Origin: Flavobacteriales bacterium UBA1986
GTDB taxonomy: Bacteria > Bacteroidota > Bacteroidia > Flavobacteriales_G > Salibacteraceae
Assembly: GCA_002336245.1 (NCBI GenBank)
Contig: DDDG01000017.1
Location: 6,636-14,987, forward strand
Length of the DNA stretch: 8,352 bases
Direction of reading: 5' to 3'
Positions 1 to 7,070 of this stretch are shown in pieces (within the stretch, counting starts at the first letter, position 1; the number at the start of each line of letters is the position of its first letter). Under the pieces are notes generated by a model. It had not been told where the DNA came from, ran no database searches, and was given only the letters and a program-made list of their open reading frames with translations. The position numbers were made by a program, and so were the translations under genes.

Positions 1-735
1 CAAGAATTGACCAATTTTTCTGAGAGGTTTTAGATATCTGGTGAGAGCTGGTCTTTTGAGTCCGTTCATCTCCCAAGCCAAGACATCTTCCTTATTCGCC
101 AACATTCGATTGTCCAAGGATTTATTGCTTTCCCCTCCTACCCGCATCAAAATGCTGAGTTCCGGCAGATAGGCCACATTGATTTTTTCCTTGTGAATGA
201 GGCGGAGCATACACTCATAATCGGCACTGATTCTTAAATTTGTATTGAAGTTTCCGAATTTCGCATAGACCTCCTTGCGCACATAGAAGGTAGGATGCGG
301 AGGCATCCAACCTCGCTTGAACATTCCCTCTTTGTATCCGCCAGAACGCCATTTACGAATGGTTCTTTTCAAATCTCCGGAAACGTAGTTCAAGTCGGAG
401 TAAACGGCGTCGAAGCCTTTTTTGAAGAGCTCGACATAATGACTAACAACAGATGAGTGAGCAAACAAATCATCTGAGTGAAGGAATCCAATGACATTGC
501 CAGTTGCAGCTTCGATGCCTTTGTTGAGCGCATCGTAAATGCCATCGTCTTTCTCGGAAATCAACTTCCCTATTCCTGCTTTGTTGGCTTCAAGGATTTC
601 GAGGGTTCTGTCTTTGGAAGCACCATCAATGACAATGTGCTCAATGTTCGGATAATCCTGTTCACGCACAGAACGCAGGCAAGCCTCAATGGACTTCTCT
701 GAATTGTAGGTCGCGCTTACAATACTCACCTTCAT
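1..735 (-). CDS. Glycosyltransferase family 2, WfgS-like (3' end off the left edge)
   Basis: This is probably an inverting GT2 enzyme that moves a sugar from a nucleotide donor onto the lipid-linked polysaccharide intermediate on the cytoplasmic side of the inner membrane. I translated 245 codons from the ATG at 735-733, and the frame is still open at base 1. The GT-A fold signs are the N-terminal strand MKVSIVSATYN, the donor-site DGAS at residues 37-40, the EKDDGIYDALNKG block at 61-73, the metal-binding SDD at 87-89, PPHPTF at 145-150 and SADYE at 170-174. This block order is that of the WfgS-like branch used in O-antigen synthesis. Members are about 250 residues long, so only a few residues are probably missing. 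Its start overlaps the preceding acetyltransferase stop in an ATGA. The donor and acceptor sugars cannot be read from the sequence. Confidence 0.9.
   Translation of the reverse strand, partial: MKVSIVSATYNSEKSIEACLRSVREQDYPNIEHIVIDGASKDRTLEILEANKAGIGKLISEKDDGIYDALNKGIEAATGNVIGFLHSDDLFAHSSVVSHYVELFKKGFDAVYSDLNYVSGDLKRTIRKWRSGGYKEGMFKRGWMPPHPTFYVRKEVYAKFGNFNTNLRISADYECMLRLIHKEKINVAYLPELSILMRVGGESNKSLDNRMLANKEDVLAWEMNGLKRPALTRYLKPLRKIGQFL
732..735 (-). other. ATGA stop/start overlap, acetyltransferase to GT2
   Basis: The TGA of the WcaF-like gene (734-732) and the ATG of the GT2 gene (735-733) share bases in an ATGA. This arrangement is typical of translational coupling by re-initiation. There is a weak GG-containing stretch just upstream and no strong ribosome binding site. 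Confidence 0.85.
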
Positions 736-1289
736 CCGATGACTCGTTCTCCAACTTTCACAGCTGGGTTTCCGCGATATATTCCTCGCGCCTCCAATTC
801 ATTGCTCGCCACCGACTGAACCCCCAGCACAGCTTCTTCACCAACCAGCACACCTTGAGTCACGATGCTTTTTGCCCCCAACCATGCCCCATCGCCTATG
901 TTGATGGGCTTCACGATTAAATCGAATTCGGCCTTTTTGTAGTTGTGGTTACCACTCAAAATCATGGCTCCTTGAGAGATGCAGACGTGTGACCCGATCG
1001 CAACTTCATCCAGGTTGTCTATCCAGACCTGCTCGCCAATCCAAGTGTATTCTCCAATCTCAAGCTTCCAAGGGTATTTGATGTTGACTTTGGGTTTTAC
1101 GACAACACCTACTCCTACTTTGGCGCCAAATGATCGAAGAAGAATCCGTTTAAGACTGTAAAATGGAAAGAGATAGGAATTGAAAAAACATTGGTTGATC
1201 AAGAACCAGATTGACCGCACTAAAATGCCCTTTCCTGGTTTGAACCAAGAATTATCAAATTGATCAAGTTTAACTTTCGTTCCCACCAC
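732..1289 (-). CDS. WcaF-like hexapeptide-repeat O-acetyltransferase
   Basis: This 185-residue protein is predicted to acetylate a sugar hydroxyl from acetyl-CoA in the cytoplasm, on a precursor of the repeat unit. It closely follows the pattern of the colanic-acid acetyltransferase WcaF. It has an N-terminal LDQFDNSWFKPG (residues 9-20), a helical arm with VRSIWFL, then left-handed beta-helix turns from about residue 55 (FGAKVGVGVVVKP, KYPWKLEIGEYTWIGEQVWIDN, VAIGSHVCISQGA). The likely catalytic His115 sits in SGNHNY, and the C-terminal turns include GDGAWLGAKSIV. The start is GTG: a TGA lies immediately upstream in frame (1292-1290), and the conserved LDQFDNSW comes only eight codons later, so GTG at 1289 or the adjacent GTG at 1286 are the only plausible starts. 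The gene overlaps the upstream GT4 by 20 bases. It is named by similarity; the acetylated sugar is unknown. Confidence 0.9.
   Translation of the reverse strand: MVGTKVKLDQFDNSWFKPGKGILVRSIWFLINQCFFNSYLFPFYSLKRILLRSFGAKVGVGVVVKPKVNIKYPWKLEIGEYTWIGEQVWIDNLDEVAIGSHVCISQGAMILSGNHNYKKAEFDLIVKPINIGDGAWLGAKSIVTQGVLVGEEAVLGVQSVASNELEARGIYRGNPAVKVGERVIG
1270..1289 (-). other. 20-base gene overlap, GT4 to acetyltransferase, GTG start
   Basis: The GT4 ends with TAA at 1272-1270, and the acetyltransferase reads out of frame from GTG at 1289 through the same bases. No Shine-Dalgarno sequence is evident. The in-frame TGA at 1292-1290 limits the start to GTG 1289 or GTG 1286. Confidence 0.8.
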
Positions 1290-2412
1290 TCAAAAGTGTT
1301 TGATATGCAAGGACATCTTTCCTGTCCTGATTCTTCTCGCGAACCAAGGAATGGCATTTTATTCTCCACTCAACAAGTTCTTTTTCTGGCATCTTGAAAT
1401 GCTCTTTGAAAGCCTCCTGCCACAACTGCTTCGCATCGAGTGAAATATCCCAACCCAAATGCTGTTCTTTTAAATTTCTCCAAGGAGTATTCTCGCTCAG
1501 CAAAACCGGCAAACCATGTCCCCAGGCTTGGAGAATCACATGGCCGTAGTTTTCATGCAAGGTTGGTAACACCATGAGGGAGTACTTCGGCAATTCATTC
1601 TGTAAATCAGCTGGGTGCATTGCGCCTTTCCAATGAACTATAAGTCCGGCACTCGCAGCAAATTCTCGGCATTCCAATTCATAGGCTTTATCCTCACTTG
1701 GACCAATGACAGTGAGTTCATAAGGCTCCTCTATTTCTGCCATACGCTGAAGGATAAACAGCAGGTTTTTCTTTCTACTGATTCGGCTCAAGAAAAGAAT
1801 GGACTTGCGGTCTCGGCCTTCGATGTGTTCTAATTCTACAGGAACCTTTGAAGGCAAGTTTGGAATTACATGAATTGCGGCGCCCTTCCCGAAATGCAAT
1901 TCGATTTCGTCCCTTTCTGAGTCATCTGTTGCATGCCATTCAAGCCTCGAAAACACATTGAACGTTTTAGCAAGTCGCAGAAATAGGTTCTTTTTAAAGC
2001 TCTTAATCTGCAGTGCTCCTGCGCCCAGAATTCCCCGAGGTGCGAGTAAACATCTCAAGTCATTTTTTCTTGACAGGAGCAGCGGATAGATAGTCCAGGT
2101 CGGAGAGAACAGACTGTTCAAATAAACCTTCGACCAATTTCCTTTAGTCAACTCGACTTTGATTTGCTTCCGAGCCAAACTTGAGTTTGAACTGTAGTAA
2201 ACGTGCATGCCCGATTCTTCCAGCCAAACATCCGATTGAACATCTAAGTCTTCTATACTGCCATGGTCTCGATTTCCACAGATGAGCCAAAAATCAATGT
2301 CGGATTTAAGCGCCTCAACGAGATTGTATACGGATGTTATTGGGCCACCCGCTTTAAAGGCAGGAATGTACCATTGGGTAAGGATGAGAACTTTAGGCTT
2401 CTTCGATTCCAT
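1270..2412 (-). CDS. GT4-family glycosyltransferase with EX7Q instead of EX7E
   Basis: This is a retaining, GT-B fold glycosyltransferase (380 residues) acting in the cytoplasm on the growing lipid-linked oligosaccharide. The N-terminal acceptor domain starts with KVLILTQWYIP and the Gly-rich AGGPITSV (21-28), and carries PRG (125-127) and WHATDDSE (159-166), all familiar from polysaccharide-cluster GT4 enzymes. The C-terminal donor domain begins around residue 204 with ILFLSRISRKKN (205-216, phosphate-binding Arg/Lys) and includes HENYGHVILQAWGHGLPV (286-303) and NTPWR (308-312). The usual E-x7-E motif reads Glu287-x7-Gln295, so the second acid is a Gln (codon CAA on the minus strand, bases 1530-1528). 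The ATG start overlaps the end of asnB by 20 bases, and its own end overlaps the acetyltransferase by 20 bases. Length and the remaining motifs are normal, so the gene looks intact. The donor sugar is unknown. Confidence 0.9.
   Translation of the reverse strand: MESKKPKVLILTQWYIPAFKAGGPITSVYNLVEALKSDIDFWLICGNRDHGSIEDLDVQSDVWLEESGMHVYYSSNSSLARKQIKVELTKGNWSKVYLNSLFSPTWTIYPLLLSRKNDLRCLLAPRGILGAGALQIKSFKKNLFLRLAKTFNVFSRLEWHATDDSERDEIELHFGKGAAIHVIPNLPSKVPVELEHIEGRDRKSILFLSRISRKKNLLFILQRMAEIEEPYELTVIGPSEDKAYELECREFAASAGLIVHWKGAMHPADLQNELPKYSLMVLPTLHENYGHVILQAWGHGLPVLLSENTPWRNLKEQHLGWDISLDAKQLWQEAFKEHFKMPEKELVEWRIKCHSLVREKNQDRKDVLAYQTLLSGGNES
2393..2412 (-). other. 20-base gene overlap, asnB to GT4
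   Basis: The asnB TAA is at 2395-2393 and the GT4 ATG is at 2412-2410 inside the last codons of asnB. No strong ribosome binding site is seen upstream, so initiation probably depends on ribosomes arriving from asnB (inference). Confidence 0.8.
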
Positions 2413-4216
2413 GTTGTTTCATCCAATAGCCCAAAACGACCAATGGCCATAAGCGCGACCATCTGTATTCTGTTGAACCCAATTTAAACTCCCTCCAAAC
2501 GCGCTCAAGCTCCTGAGCATTCATTTGTGTTTTTTCAAGCAAATATTGAATGCCTTCTTCACAGAATTCATTCAAATCATTTTTCATCCACTCGGCCCAT
2601 GGAAATACAAAGCCCATCTTTTTCCGATTTACTATTTCATCCGGCAGGAGATCGCCTAAAGCTTTAACCAACAATTGTTTGGGAGTAGATGGCCATTTCT
2701 GTTTGTCTGAAATCGACAAAGTAAGTTCGACCAAGTTATGATCCAGAAAGGGCACACGAATTTCGAGCGCATGTGCCATCGACATTTGATCTGTATCCCT
2801 CAAAAGCACATTGCTCATATAGGTTGACATTTCCAAGCTTGAAATCTGCGAAAGCAAAAGATTTGAATCACCTGGATTGATTCGTTTCGAGCTTTTCTTC
2901 TTTTTGGGAAAGTCAATTATGCGCTGCGACATGGAGGGCAACCACACCGAACGATACAAATCGTGCAGTTCATCGAGTTCTCCAGTCGACTTCAACATGC
3001 TTTGCAATTTTTTTGATTGCACACTGCGCGTTGGAAGCCCCGTAGAAATTAGTGTTCGAACGGACTGAGGCAAGGAGAACCACCAAGATTTAGACTTAAT
3101 CTTTGGCAGGTTTTGAAACAAGTCGTAGCCCGCGAACAACTCATCCCCACCCAGTCCACTTAAAGCGACTTTCAACCCCTTAGACTTGACAGCCTTGGAT
3201 ATGATGTAGGAGTTTGGCCCATCGCCAGAGGGATGATCAAATGATTTCAAGACTTCTGGAATTTCTTGGAGAAAATCCTTCGACTCTAGGTGAATCTCCG
3301 TGTGTTTTGTCTTGAATTTGGCCGCAACCAGATCTGAATATTCCTTCTCGGAATACTTCTTCTCCCCAAAGGTTACCGAGAAGGTCTCCACTGGCAGTTC
3401 CGATTGTTCGGCCATTAAACCCACAATCGCGGAAGAATCGATTCCACCGGAAAGAAAAGCACCCAAGGGCACGTCGCTGATCATGCGATATGAAACTGCT
3501 TTTTGCAAAGTGCCTTTAATCTCTTTCAGCTCCACATCTCGTGAAGGACGACTTTCATCCAGAGACCAATAGGCTTTTTCTTCAATTCTTTCGTTCGAAA
3601 TTTTCATCCAATGACCCGGCATCAACATCTCAATGTCTTGAACGATGGTAGCAGGGGCATAAATGGTTTGATGACCCAAATACTCAGAAAGCAGTTTTGC
3701 GTTTGTCTTTTTGCTGGAATGCCCTGAATGTATGAGTGGTCTTATTTCAGAAGAAAACAGCAAGACTCCCTCCTTCTTCAAGAGATACAATGGCTTTATT
3801 CCGATTCGATCGCGGGCGATGAACAGTTCTTGTTTCTCGGAATCCCAAATCGCAAAAGCGAACATCCCATTGAAACGCTCGACGCATTTAACCCCCCATT
3901 CTTTGTAGGCCAAGAGAACGACCTCCGTATCGCTTTGAGTTTCACCCTCCGTTTTAAGCTCCGATTTTACTTCTTGATAGTTGTAAATCTCCCCGTTGAA
4001 AACCAGGTGATATCGACCATCCTTGAGATGGAAAGGCTGATTGGCGCGTTCTGATGTATCGATGATGGAAAGTCTTCGATGACCAAGAACCACAGGACCT
4101 TCTGCGTAAATTCCGTCTGAATCGGGGCCTCGATGTGATAATCCGGCAGTCATTCGTTTGACCAGCTCAAGATCGGGAGCCGAATCGTAGGAGAGCCAAC
4201 CAGCAATTCCGCACAT
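2393..4216 (-). CDS. asnB: AsnB-family glutamine-dependent amidotransferase (asparagine synthetase-like)
   Basis: This 607-residue two-domain enzyme would release ammonia from glutamine in its N-terminal class II amidotransferase domain and use it to amidate an adenylated carboxylate in its C-terminal ATP-pyrophosphatase domain. Cys2, exposed after Met removal, is the nucleophile (MCGIAGW), which fixes the start at 4216. Other glutaminase residues are visible: HRRLSIID (46-53), NGEIYNY (74-80) and SD at 95-96. The PP-loop SGGIDSS is at 256-262, followed by DHPSGDGPNSY (327-337) and SGLGGDELFAGY (353-364). E. coli AsnB has SGEGSDE in the last block; here Leu355 takes the Glu position. Paralogues with this signature are common in polysaccharide clusters, where amidation of a sugar acid is often proposed. 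That role is an inference here; ordinary asparagine synthesis remains possible. The start shares one base with the SDR stop (TGATG). Confidence 0.92.
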   Translation of the reverse strand: MCGIAGWLSYDSAPDLELVKRMTAGLSHRGPDSDGIYAEGPVVLGHRRLSIIDTSERANQPFHLKDGRYHLVFNGEIYNYQEVKSELKTEGETQSDTEVVLLAYKEWGVKCVERFNGMFAFAIWDSEKQELFIARDRIGIKPLYLLKKEGVLLFSSEIRPLIHSGHSSKKTNAKLLSEYLGHQTIYAPATIVQDIEMLMPGHWMKISNERIEEKAYWSLDESRPSRDVELKEIKGTLQKAVSYRMISDVPLGAFLSGGIDSSAIVGLMAEQSELPVETFSVTFGEKKYSEKEYSDLVAAKFKTKHTEIHLESKDFLQEIPEVLKSFDHPSGDGPNSYIISKAVKSKGLKVALSGLGGDELFAGYDLFQNLPKIKSKSWWFSLPQSVRTLISTGLPTRSVQSKKLQSMLKSTGELDELHDLYRSVWLPSMSQRIIDFPKKKKSSKRINPGDSNLLLSQISSLEMSTYMSNVLLRDTDQMSMAHALEIRVPFLDHNLVELTLSISDKQKWPSTPKQLLVKALGDLLPDEIVNRKKMGFVFPWAEWMKNDLNEFCEEGIQYLLEKTQMNAQELERVWREFKLGSTEYRWSRLWPLVVLGYWMKQHGIEEA

Positions 4217-4218
4217 CA
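4214..4218 (-). other. TGATG stop/start overlap, SDR to asnB
   Basis: The SDR stop TGA (4218-4216) and the asnB start ATG (4216-4214) share one base. The asnB start is certain because Cys2 must follow Met, so this is a true re-initiation site. Confidence 0.88.
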
Positions 4219-5142
4219 GTTGAAATTGGGATGATCGATCATTCTTCGCACTCCCTCTTCCAATGAAATCAAAGGATGATCCAGGAGCGCTTTCATTTTC
4301 GAGTTGTCGGGTTGCCTGCGCGTCATGTCGCCATCGTCGAGTGGGGGCAGATAGACCAGCTTACTGCTCGAATTGCACAAGTCGATGATGAGTTCTGCCA
4401 ATTCTTTAATCGTATAGATCTTGTCGCCTCCAACATTGATGATGTCGTTCACATATTCATCCTCGTAAAAAGCCTTTAAGCAAGCCTCCACATTGTCGTC
4501 GACAAAACAAAAAGTTCTGCTCTGACTTCCATCCCCATAAATGGTGATGTCCTCATTGTTCTTTGCAGCCTTTAAGAATTTAGAAATCACAAAATCTTCC
4601 GATTGATCTGGACCATAGGTATTGAAAAAGCGGAAAATGGTGAAGTCCAAATCAAAGACTTGCTGATATGTTTTGAAAAAGGACTCTGCCACGTTTTTCA
4701 CCACCGCGTATGGCACTCGGCTGTTAAGTGGAGTTCGTTCTTCGTGCTGAGGGATTTCAACTGGTTCCCCGTTGACTTCCGAAGAAGACGAGAAAAATAC
4801 ACGTTTCACAGAGCTTTGCTTCGAATTATTTAGGATGTTCTTGATCCCTTCGATGTCTTGAAGAACCATCAAAGGATTTGCCTGAGTTCGTTCTACCCCG
4901 ACAAGAGCGGCGTAATGAAATACATAATCAAAGTTCTCTCGGAAAAGAGAATTTACTTCATTGGGCTCATTGACGTCACATTCAACGAATCTCCAGCGAT
5001 TGGATGGTTCGGGCAATTTATTCAAGTTGCCAGTAATGAGGTTGTCGGCAATAGTGCCCTGATTTTCAGGGCCTTTTAGAAGTCCGCTCACCAAAGCACT
5101 TCCAATGTTTCCTGCGCCGCCTGTTACTAGAATTCGTCTCAT
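4216..5142 (-). CDS. NAD(P)-dependent extended SDR, sugar epimerase/dehydratase family, possibly UDP-glucuronate decarboxylase-like
   Basis: This is a cytoplasmic nucleotide-sugar-modifying enzyme of 308 residues, normal for the family. The Rossmann nucleotide site is TGGAGNIG (7-14). The catalytic Tyr145 and Lys149 are in PYAVVK, the SSSSEVNGE block is at 118-126, FFNTYGP at 172-178, and YGDGSQSRTFCFVDD at 202-216 is the substrate-binding loop with the Arg-Ser/Thr-Phe pattern. The Ser-Ser-Glu (120-122) and the Arg276 of RRQPD line up with the Thr/Ser-Glu and Arg known to be catalytic in ArnA and UDP-xylose synthase. The Asp-Glu pair of dTDP-glucose 4,6-dehydratase is absent. This favours a UDP-glucuronate decarboxylase-like enzyme, but a 4-epimerase or another dehydratase cannot be excluded. 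The residue after SEV is Asn123, where Tyr is usual. The ATG follows the GT4 stop after one base, and its stop overlaps the asnB start. Confidence 0.85.
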   Translation of the reverse strand: MRRILVTGGAGNIGSALVSGLLKGPENQGTIADNLITGNLNKLPEPSNRWRFVECDVNEPNEVNSLFRENFDYVFHYAALVGVERTQANPLMVLQDIEGIKNILNNSKQSSVKRVFFSSSSEVNGEPVEIPQHEERTPLNSRVPYAVVKNVAESFFKTYQQVFDLDFTIFRFFNTYGPDQSEDFVISKFLKAAKNNEDITIYGDGSQSRTFCFVDDNVEACLKAFYEDEYVNDIINVGGDKIYTIKELAELIIDLCNSSSKLVYLPPLDDGDMTRRQPDNSKMKALLDHPLISLEEGVRRMIDHPNFN

Positions 5143-5146
5143 CTCA
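5140..5146 (-). other. One-base junction TGA-G-ATG, GT4 to SDR
   Basis: The GT4 stop TGA (5146-5144) is followed by a single G and then the SDR ATG (5142-5140). This spacing favours re-initiation by the terminating ribosome. No promoter can fit here. Confidence 0.85.
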
Positions 5147-6205
5147 GTTAAAGAACGAAAGTAGTTTTTCTGCCCACATTTTCGGCGTAATTGCTTGAGC
5201 TATTCGATGGCTTTCTGTCGACATCTGAAATAATTCTTCGTCGGATTTAGAAGCCAAGGATTCAAAACTCTTGATGAGTTCTTCTTCGCTTCCCGCTTTG
5301 ATGACCCAACCATTCTCTGCACGCACAAATACCTCCGCTGAGCCAACGATCTCCGTGCTGATGACCGGCAAGCCCGCTGCGACGCACTCATGAATCACAA
5401 GTCCCCAAGGCTCAAATGTACTTGGGAGCACAAAAGCTCCGGCCTCGCTCATCAATTCACCCAAGTCGTAGGGTTGAATGAAACCCAGATGCTCGATGTC
5501 GGGCGTGTTTCGATATTGATCTCTCAATGCACCCGTTCCTGCGCACACAAGTTTCCAATCGTTCGAAGTGGCGGCTTTATATTTCTCAAAAGCAGAGATT
5601 AAAAGGTCGAGCCCCTTCTCTTTCGCATATCTTCCAAGAAATAGGATTGTGTGCGGATACGATTTCGTCTTTTGCGATTTGGCCTCAGAATAGATGGCAT
5701 TGAAATAATCTAGATTTGCGGAGTAGAAGTTCAAATGAATTTGTTCTTCTGAGAAACCAAGCTGCAAGGCAAACTTCTTCTGCTTCGAGCCCGGCACCCA
5801 GATTCCATCGAACATCGAAATGAAAGTAAATCGAGAAGCAAGTGCCGCAAGTCGCTGCCTTGGACTGCCAGTCCACTGATTGTCCATGGTGAGAATCCTC
5901 TTTGTGTTTTTAAATTTCTTCAAAACTCGGATGTAGCCCTTATCGAGCCAGCCAGCACAAAAGACAATTTCTGGATTCAGCTTTTCTAAAAATGTCGACA
6001 ACTGATCATCATCGCAGTTCGATCTCTGAATGAAATCCACATGCTCCGGGAAGCGAAATTTAAAGGGAGCTTCTGGGTTTACGTCCCAATGCACTACCGT
6101 GATGTGAACTCGTTTTGGGTCAATTTGCTTTAAGCCCGACAAGAAATAATAGGAGAGCTCTGAAAAGAGGAAAACGATTGAAGGAAGATTATTCGATCCA
6201 GCCAC
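5144..6205 (-). CDS. GT4-family glycosyltransferase
   Basis: This is a retaining GT-B glycosyltransferase of 353 residues, expected in the cytoplasm or at the inner membrane surface. The N-terminal domain has SIVFLFSELSYYFLSGL (9-25), VFCAGW (81-86) and TMDNQW (106-111). The linker leads to the donor domain at ILFLGRYAKEKGLDLLI (187-203), followed by LVCAGTG (219-225), HLGFIQ (239-244), PSTFEPWGLVIHECVAAGLPV (261-281) and GSAEV (288-292). A canonical EX7E is present at Glu265/Glu273, unlike the other GT4 in this operon. The start is GTG at 6205: an in-frame TAA lies four codons upstream (6217-6215) and the first Met is residue 107, so no ATG is available. It overlaps the end of the SGNH gene by 17 bases and its TGA is one base from the SDR ATG. 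Sugar specificity is unknown. Confidence 0.9.
   Translation of the reverse strand: MAGSNNLPSIVFLFSELSYYFLSGLKQIDPKRVHITVVHWDVNPEAPFKFRFPEHVDFIQRSNCDDDQLSTFLEKLNPEIVFCAGWLDKGYIRVLKKFKNTKRILTMDNQWTGSPRQRLAALASRFTFISMFDGIWVPGSKQKKFALQLGFSEEQIHLNFYSANLDYFNAIYSEAKSQKTKSYPHTILFLGRYAKEKGLDLLISAFEKYKAATSNDWKLVCAGTGALRDQYRNTPDIEHLGFIQPYDLGELMSEAGAFVLPSTFEPWGLVIHECVAAGLPVISTEIVGSAEVFVRAENGWVIKAGSEEELIKSFESLASKSDEELFQMSTESHRIAQAITPKMWAEKLLSFFN
6189..6205 (-). other. 17-base gene overlap, SGNH protein to GT4, GTG start
   Basis: The SGNH gene ends with TAA at 6191-6189 while the GT4 reads from GTG at 6205. The GT4 frame has a TAA only four codons upstream and no early ATG, so the GTG is required by the reading frame. 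Confidence 0.8.
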
Positions 6206-7070
6206 GCGATAAAATTAATTCGTAGGCTTGATTGGCCAAAAATTTATGTCCTTCCTCATTGAGGTGAATGTCGTCGCGGTAAAAAGACGGCTTCATCAGT
6301 TTAAGGTTTTCTGTGAAAGAAATGTTCCGGTCTCCTAGCTCTTCGATAATTTTTTGACCGCGCGCATCATAAGAACCTGCACTTATTTCCGAAGTAGTCG
6401 GATGCACAAAGACATGAATCTTTGGTGTCCTTTCAACGAACAGAGATAAGAGTCGAGAAAAGGCTTCTTTGCCAAAATTATCCTCTTCCATGAACAAAGT
6501 ATCGGAAGGAAAAAAGGGACGCTTCACAATGAAACTCTCGAGGACTTCATACAGGGCAAAAGGAGGATTGTGATCTGGATAATTAACGCTTACCCCAACT
6601 GGGCTGAATCTCCCAATCGTATCGAATAGATCGTGCGACGAAATATAATAGAGTACAATATCGGGCGACAGTTCAGGATTGGCTTGTAAAAATTTGAATT
6701 GGTTCTCTGGTCCCCAGCTCCCGCATGACACATTTTGCACTTGCCAGTTGCTGTCTATTTGTCGAATGGAAGCCTCCAAAAGGCTTGAACTCAGACCCTC
6801 ATTTCCAATGCGTTCGCCTCCATTGATGACGGAGTCGCCGATTTTTAAAATCGTAGATTTTACTCCGCCCGCGCTTGGGGACTTCAAACCAAAATCGTAG
6901 GATACAATTCTGTTTCCATCACGGACAACGTCTTGAAAGGGGGCCACATAATACTCGAAAACATCACTTTTCTCAAAAAGCAAAGGCGACCCGAGGCCCA
7001 CAAAAATTCGCAATCCAATTTCAAGAACTACCACGAATGCCAAAAAGACTAAAAGCACTTTAAGTTTCAA
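6189..7070 (-). CDS. Membrane-anchored SGNH/GDSL-type hydrolase or acyltransferase-like protein
   Basis: This is a 293-residue protein with an N-terminal hydrophobic helix (about residues 5-26), likely a signal anchor that puts the rest in the periplasm. The domain shows SGNH blocks: ILKIGDSVINGGE (74-86, putative nucleophile Ser80), a block II-like CGSWGPENQ (116-124, Gly117), YYISSHDLFD (141-150) where block III normally has Gly-x-Asn-Asp, and DDIHLNEEGHKF (266-277) giving the Asp266-x-x-His269 block V. Such proteins add or remove acyl groups on surface glycans; which of these applies is not visible. Block III lacks the canonical oxyanion Asn (His146 stands there), so activity is uncertain. 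The TTG at 7070 gives a Lys-rich N-terminus and an 11-base overlap with the polymerase gene. GTG at 7058-7056, one base after the polymerase stop, is an equally credible start. No ATG or GTG lies between TTG and the upstream in-frame stop at 7109-7107. Confidence 0.8.
   Translation of the reverse strand: MKLKVLLVFLAFVVVLEIGLRIFVGLGSPLLFEKSDVFEYYVAPFQDVVRDGNRIVSYDFGLKSPSAGGVKSTILKIGDSVINGGERIGNEGLSSSLLEASIRQIDSNWQVQNVSCGSWGPENQFKFLQANPELSPDIVLYYISSHDLFDTIGRFSPVGVSVNYPDHNPPFALYEVLESFIVKRPFFPSDTLFMEEDNFGKEAFSRLLSLFVERTPKIHVFVHPTTSEISAGSYDARGQKIIEELGDRNISFTENLKLMKPSFYRDDIHLNEEGHKFLANQAYELILSRGWIE
7056..7070 (-). other. Start region of the SGNH gene: TTG or GTG alternative
   Basis: Two starts compete. 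TTG at 7070-7068 overlaps the polymerase by 11 bases, has a GAGAG a few bases upstream, and adds Lys2 and Lys4 before the membrane helix. GTG at 7058-7056 comes one base after the polymerase TAA (TAA-A-GTG), like the TGA-G-ATG junction elsewhere in this operon. The sequence alone does not settle which is used. Confidence 0.55.

Noticed and set aside
1270..2412. Long overlaps (20 bases) as signs of frameshift or broken genes
   Set aside because: Proteins on both sides of each overlap have full-length conserved termini and normal lengths, so the overlaps are genuine gene junctions.
3300..3572. A 90-residue plus-strand open frame opposite asnB
   Set aside because: It is antisense to the conserved PP-loop region of asnB and has no recognisable domain; a by-product of codon use.
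3728..4054. A 108-residue open frame on the plus strand, the longest on that strand
   Set aside because: It lies wholly antisense to the conserved N-terminal glutaminase domain of asnB, resembles no family I know, and has no supporting upstream signals; it is a shadow frame.
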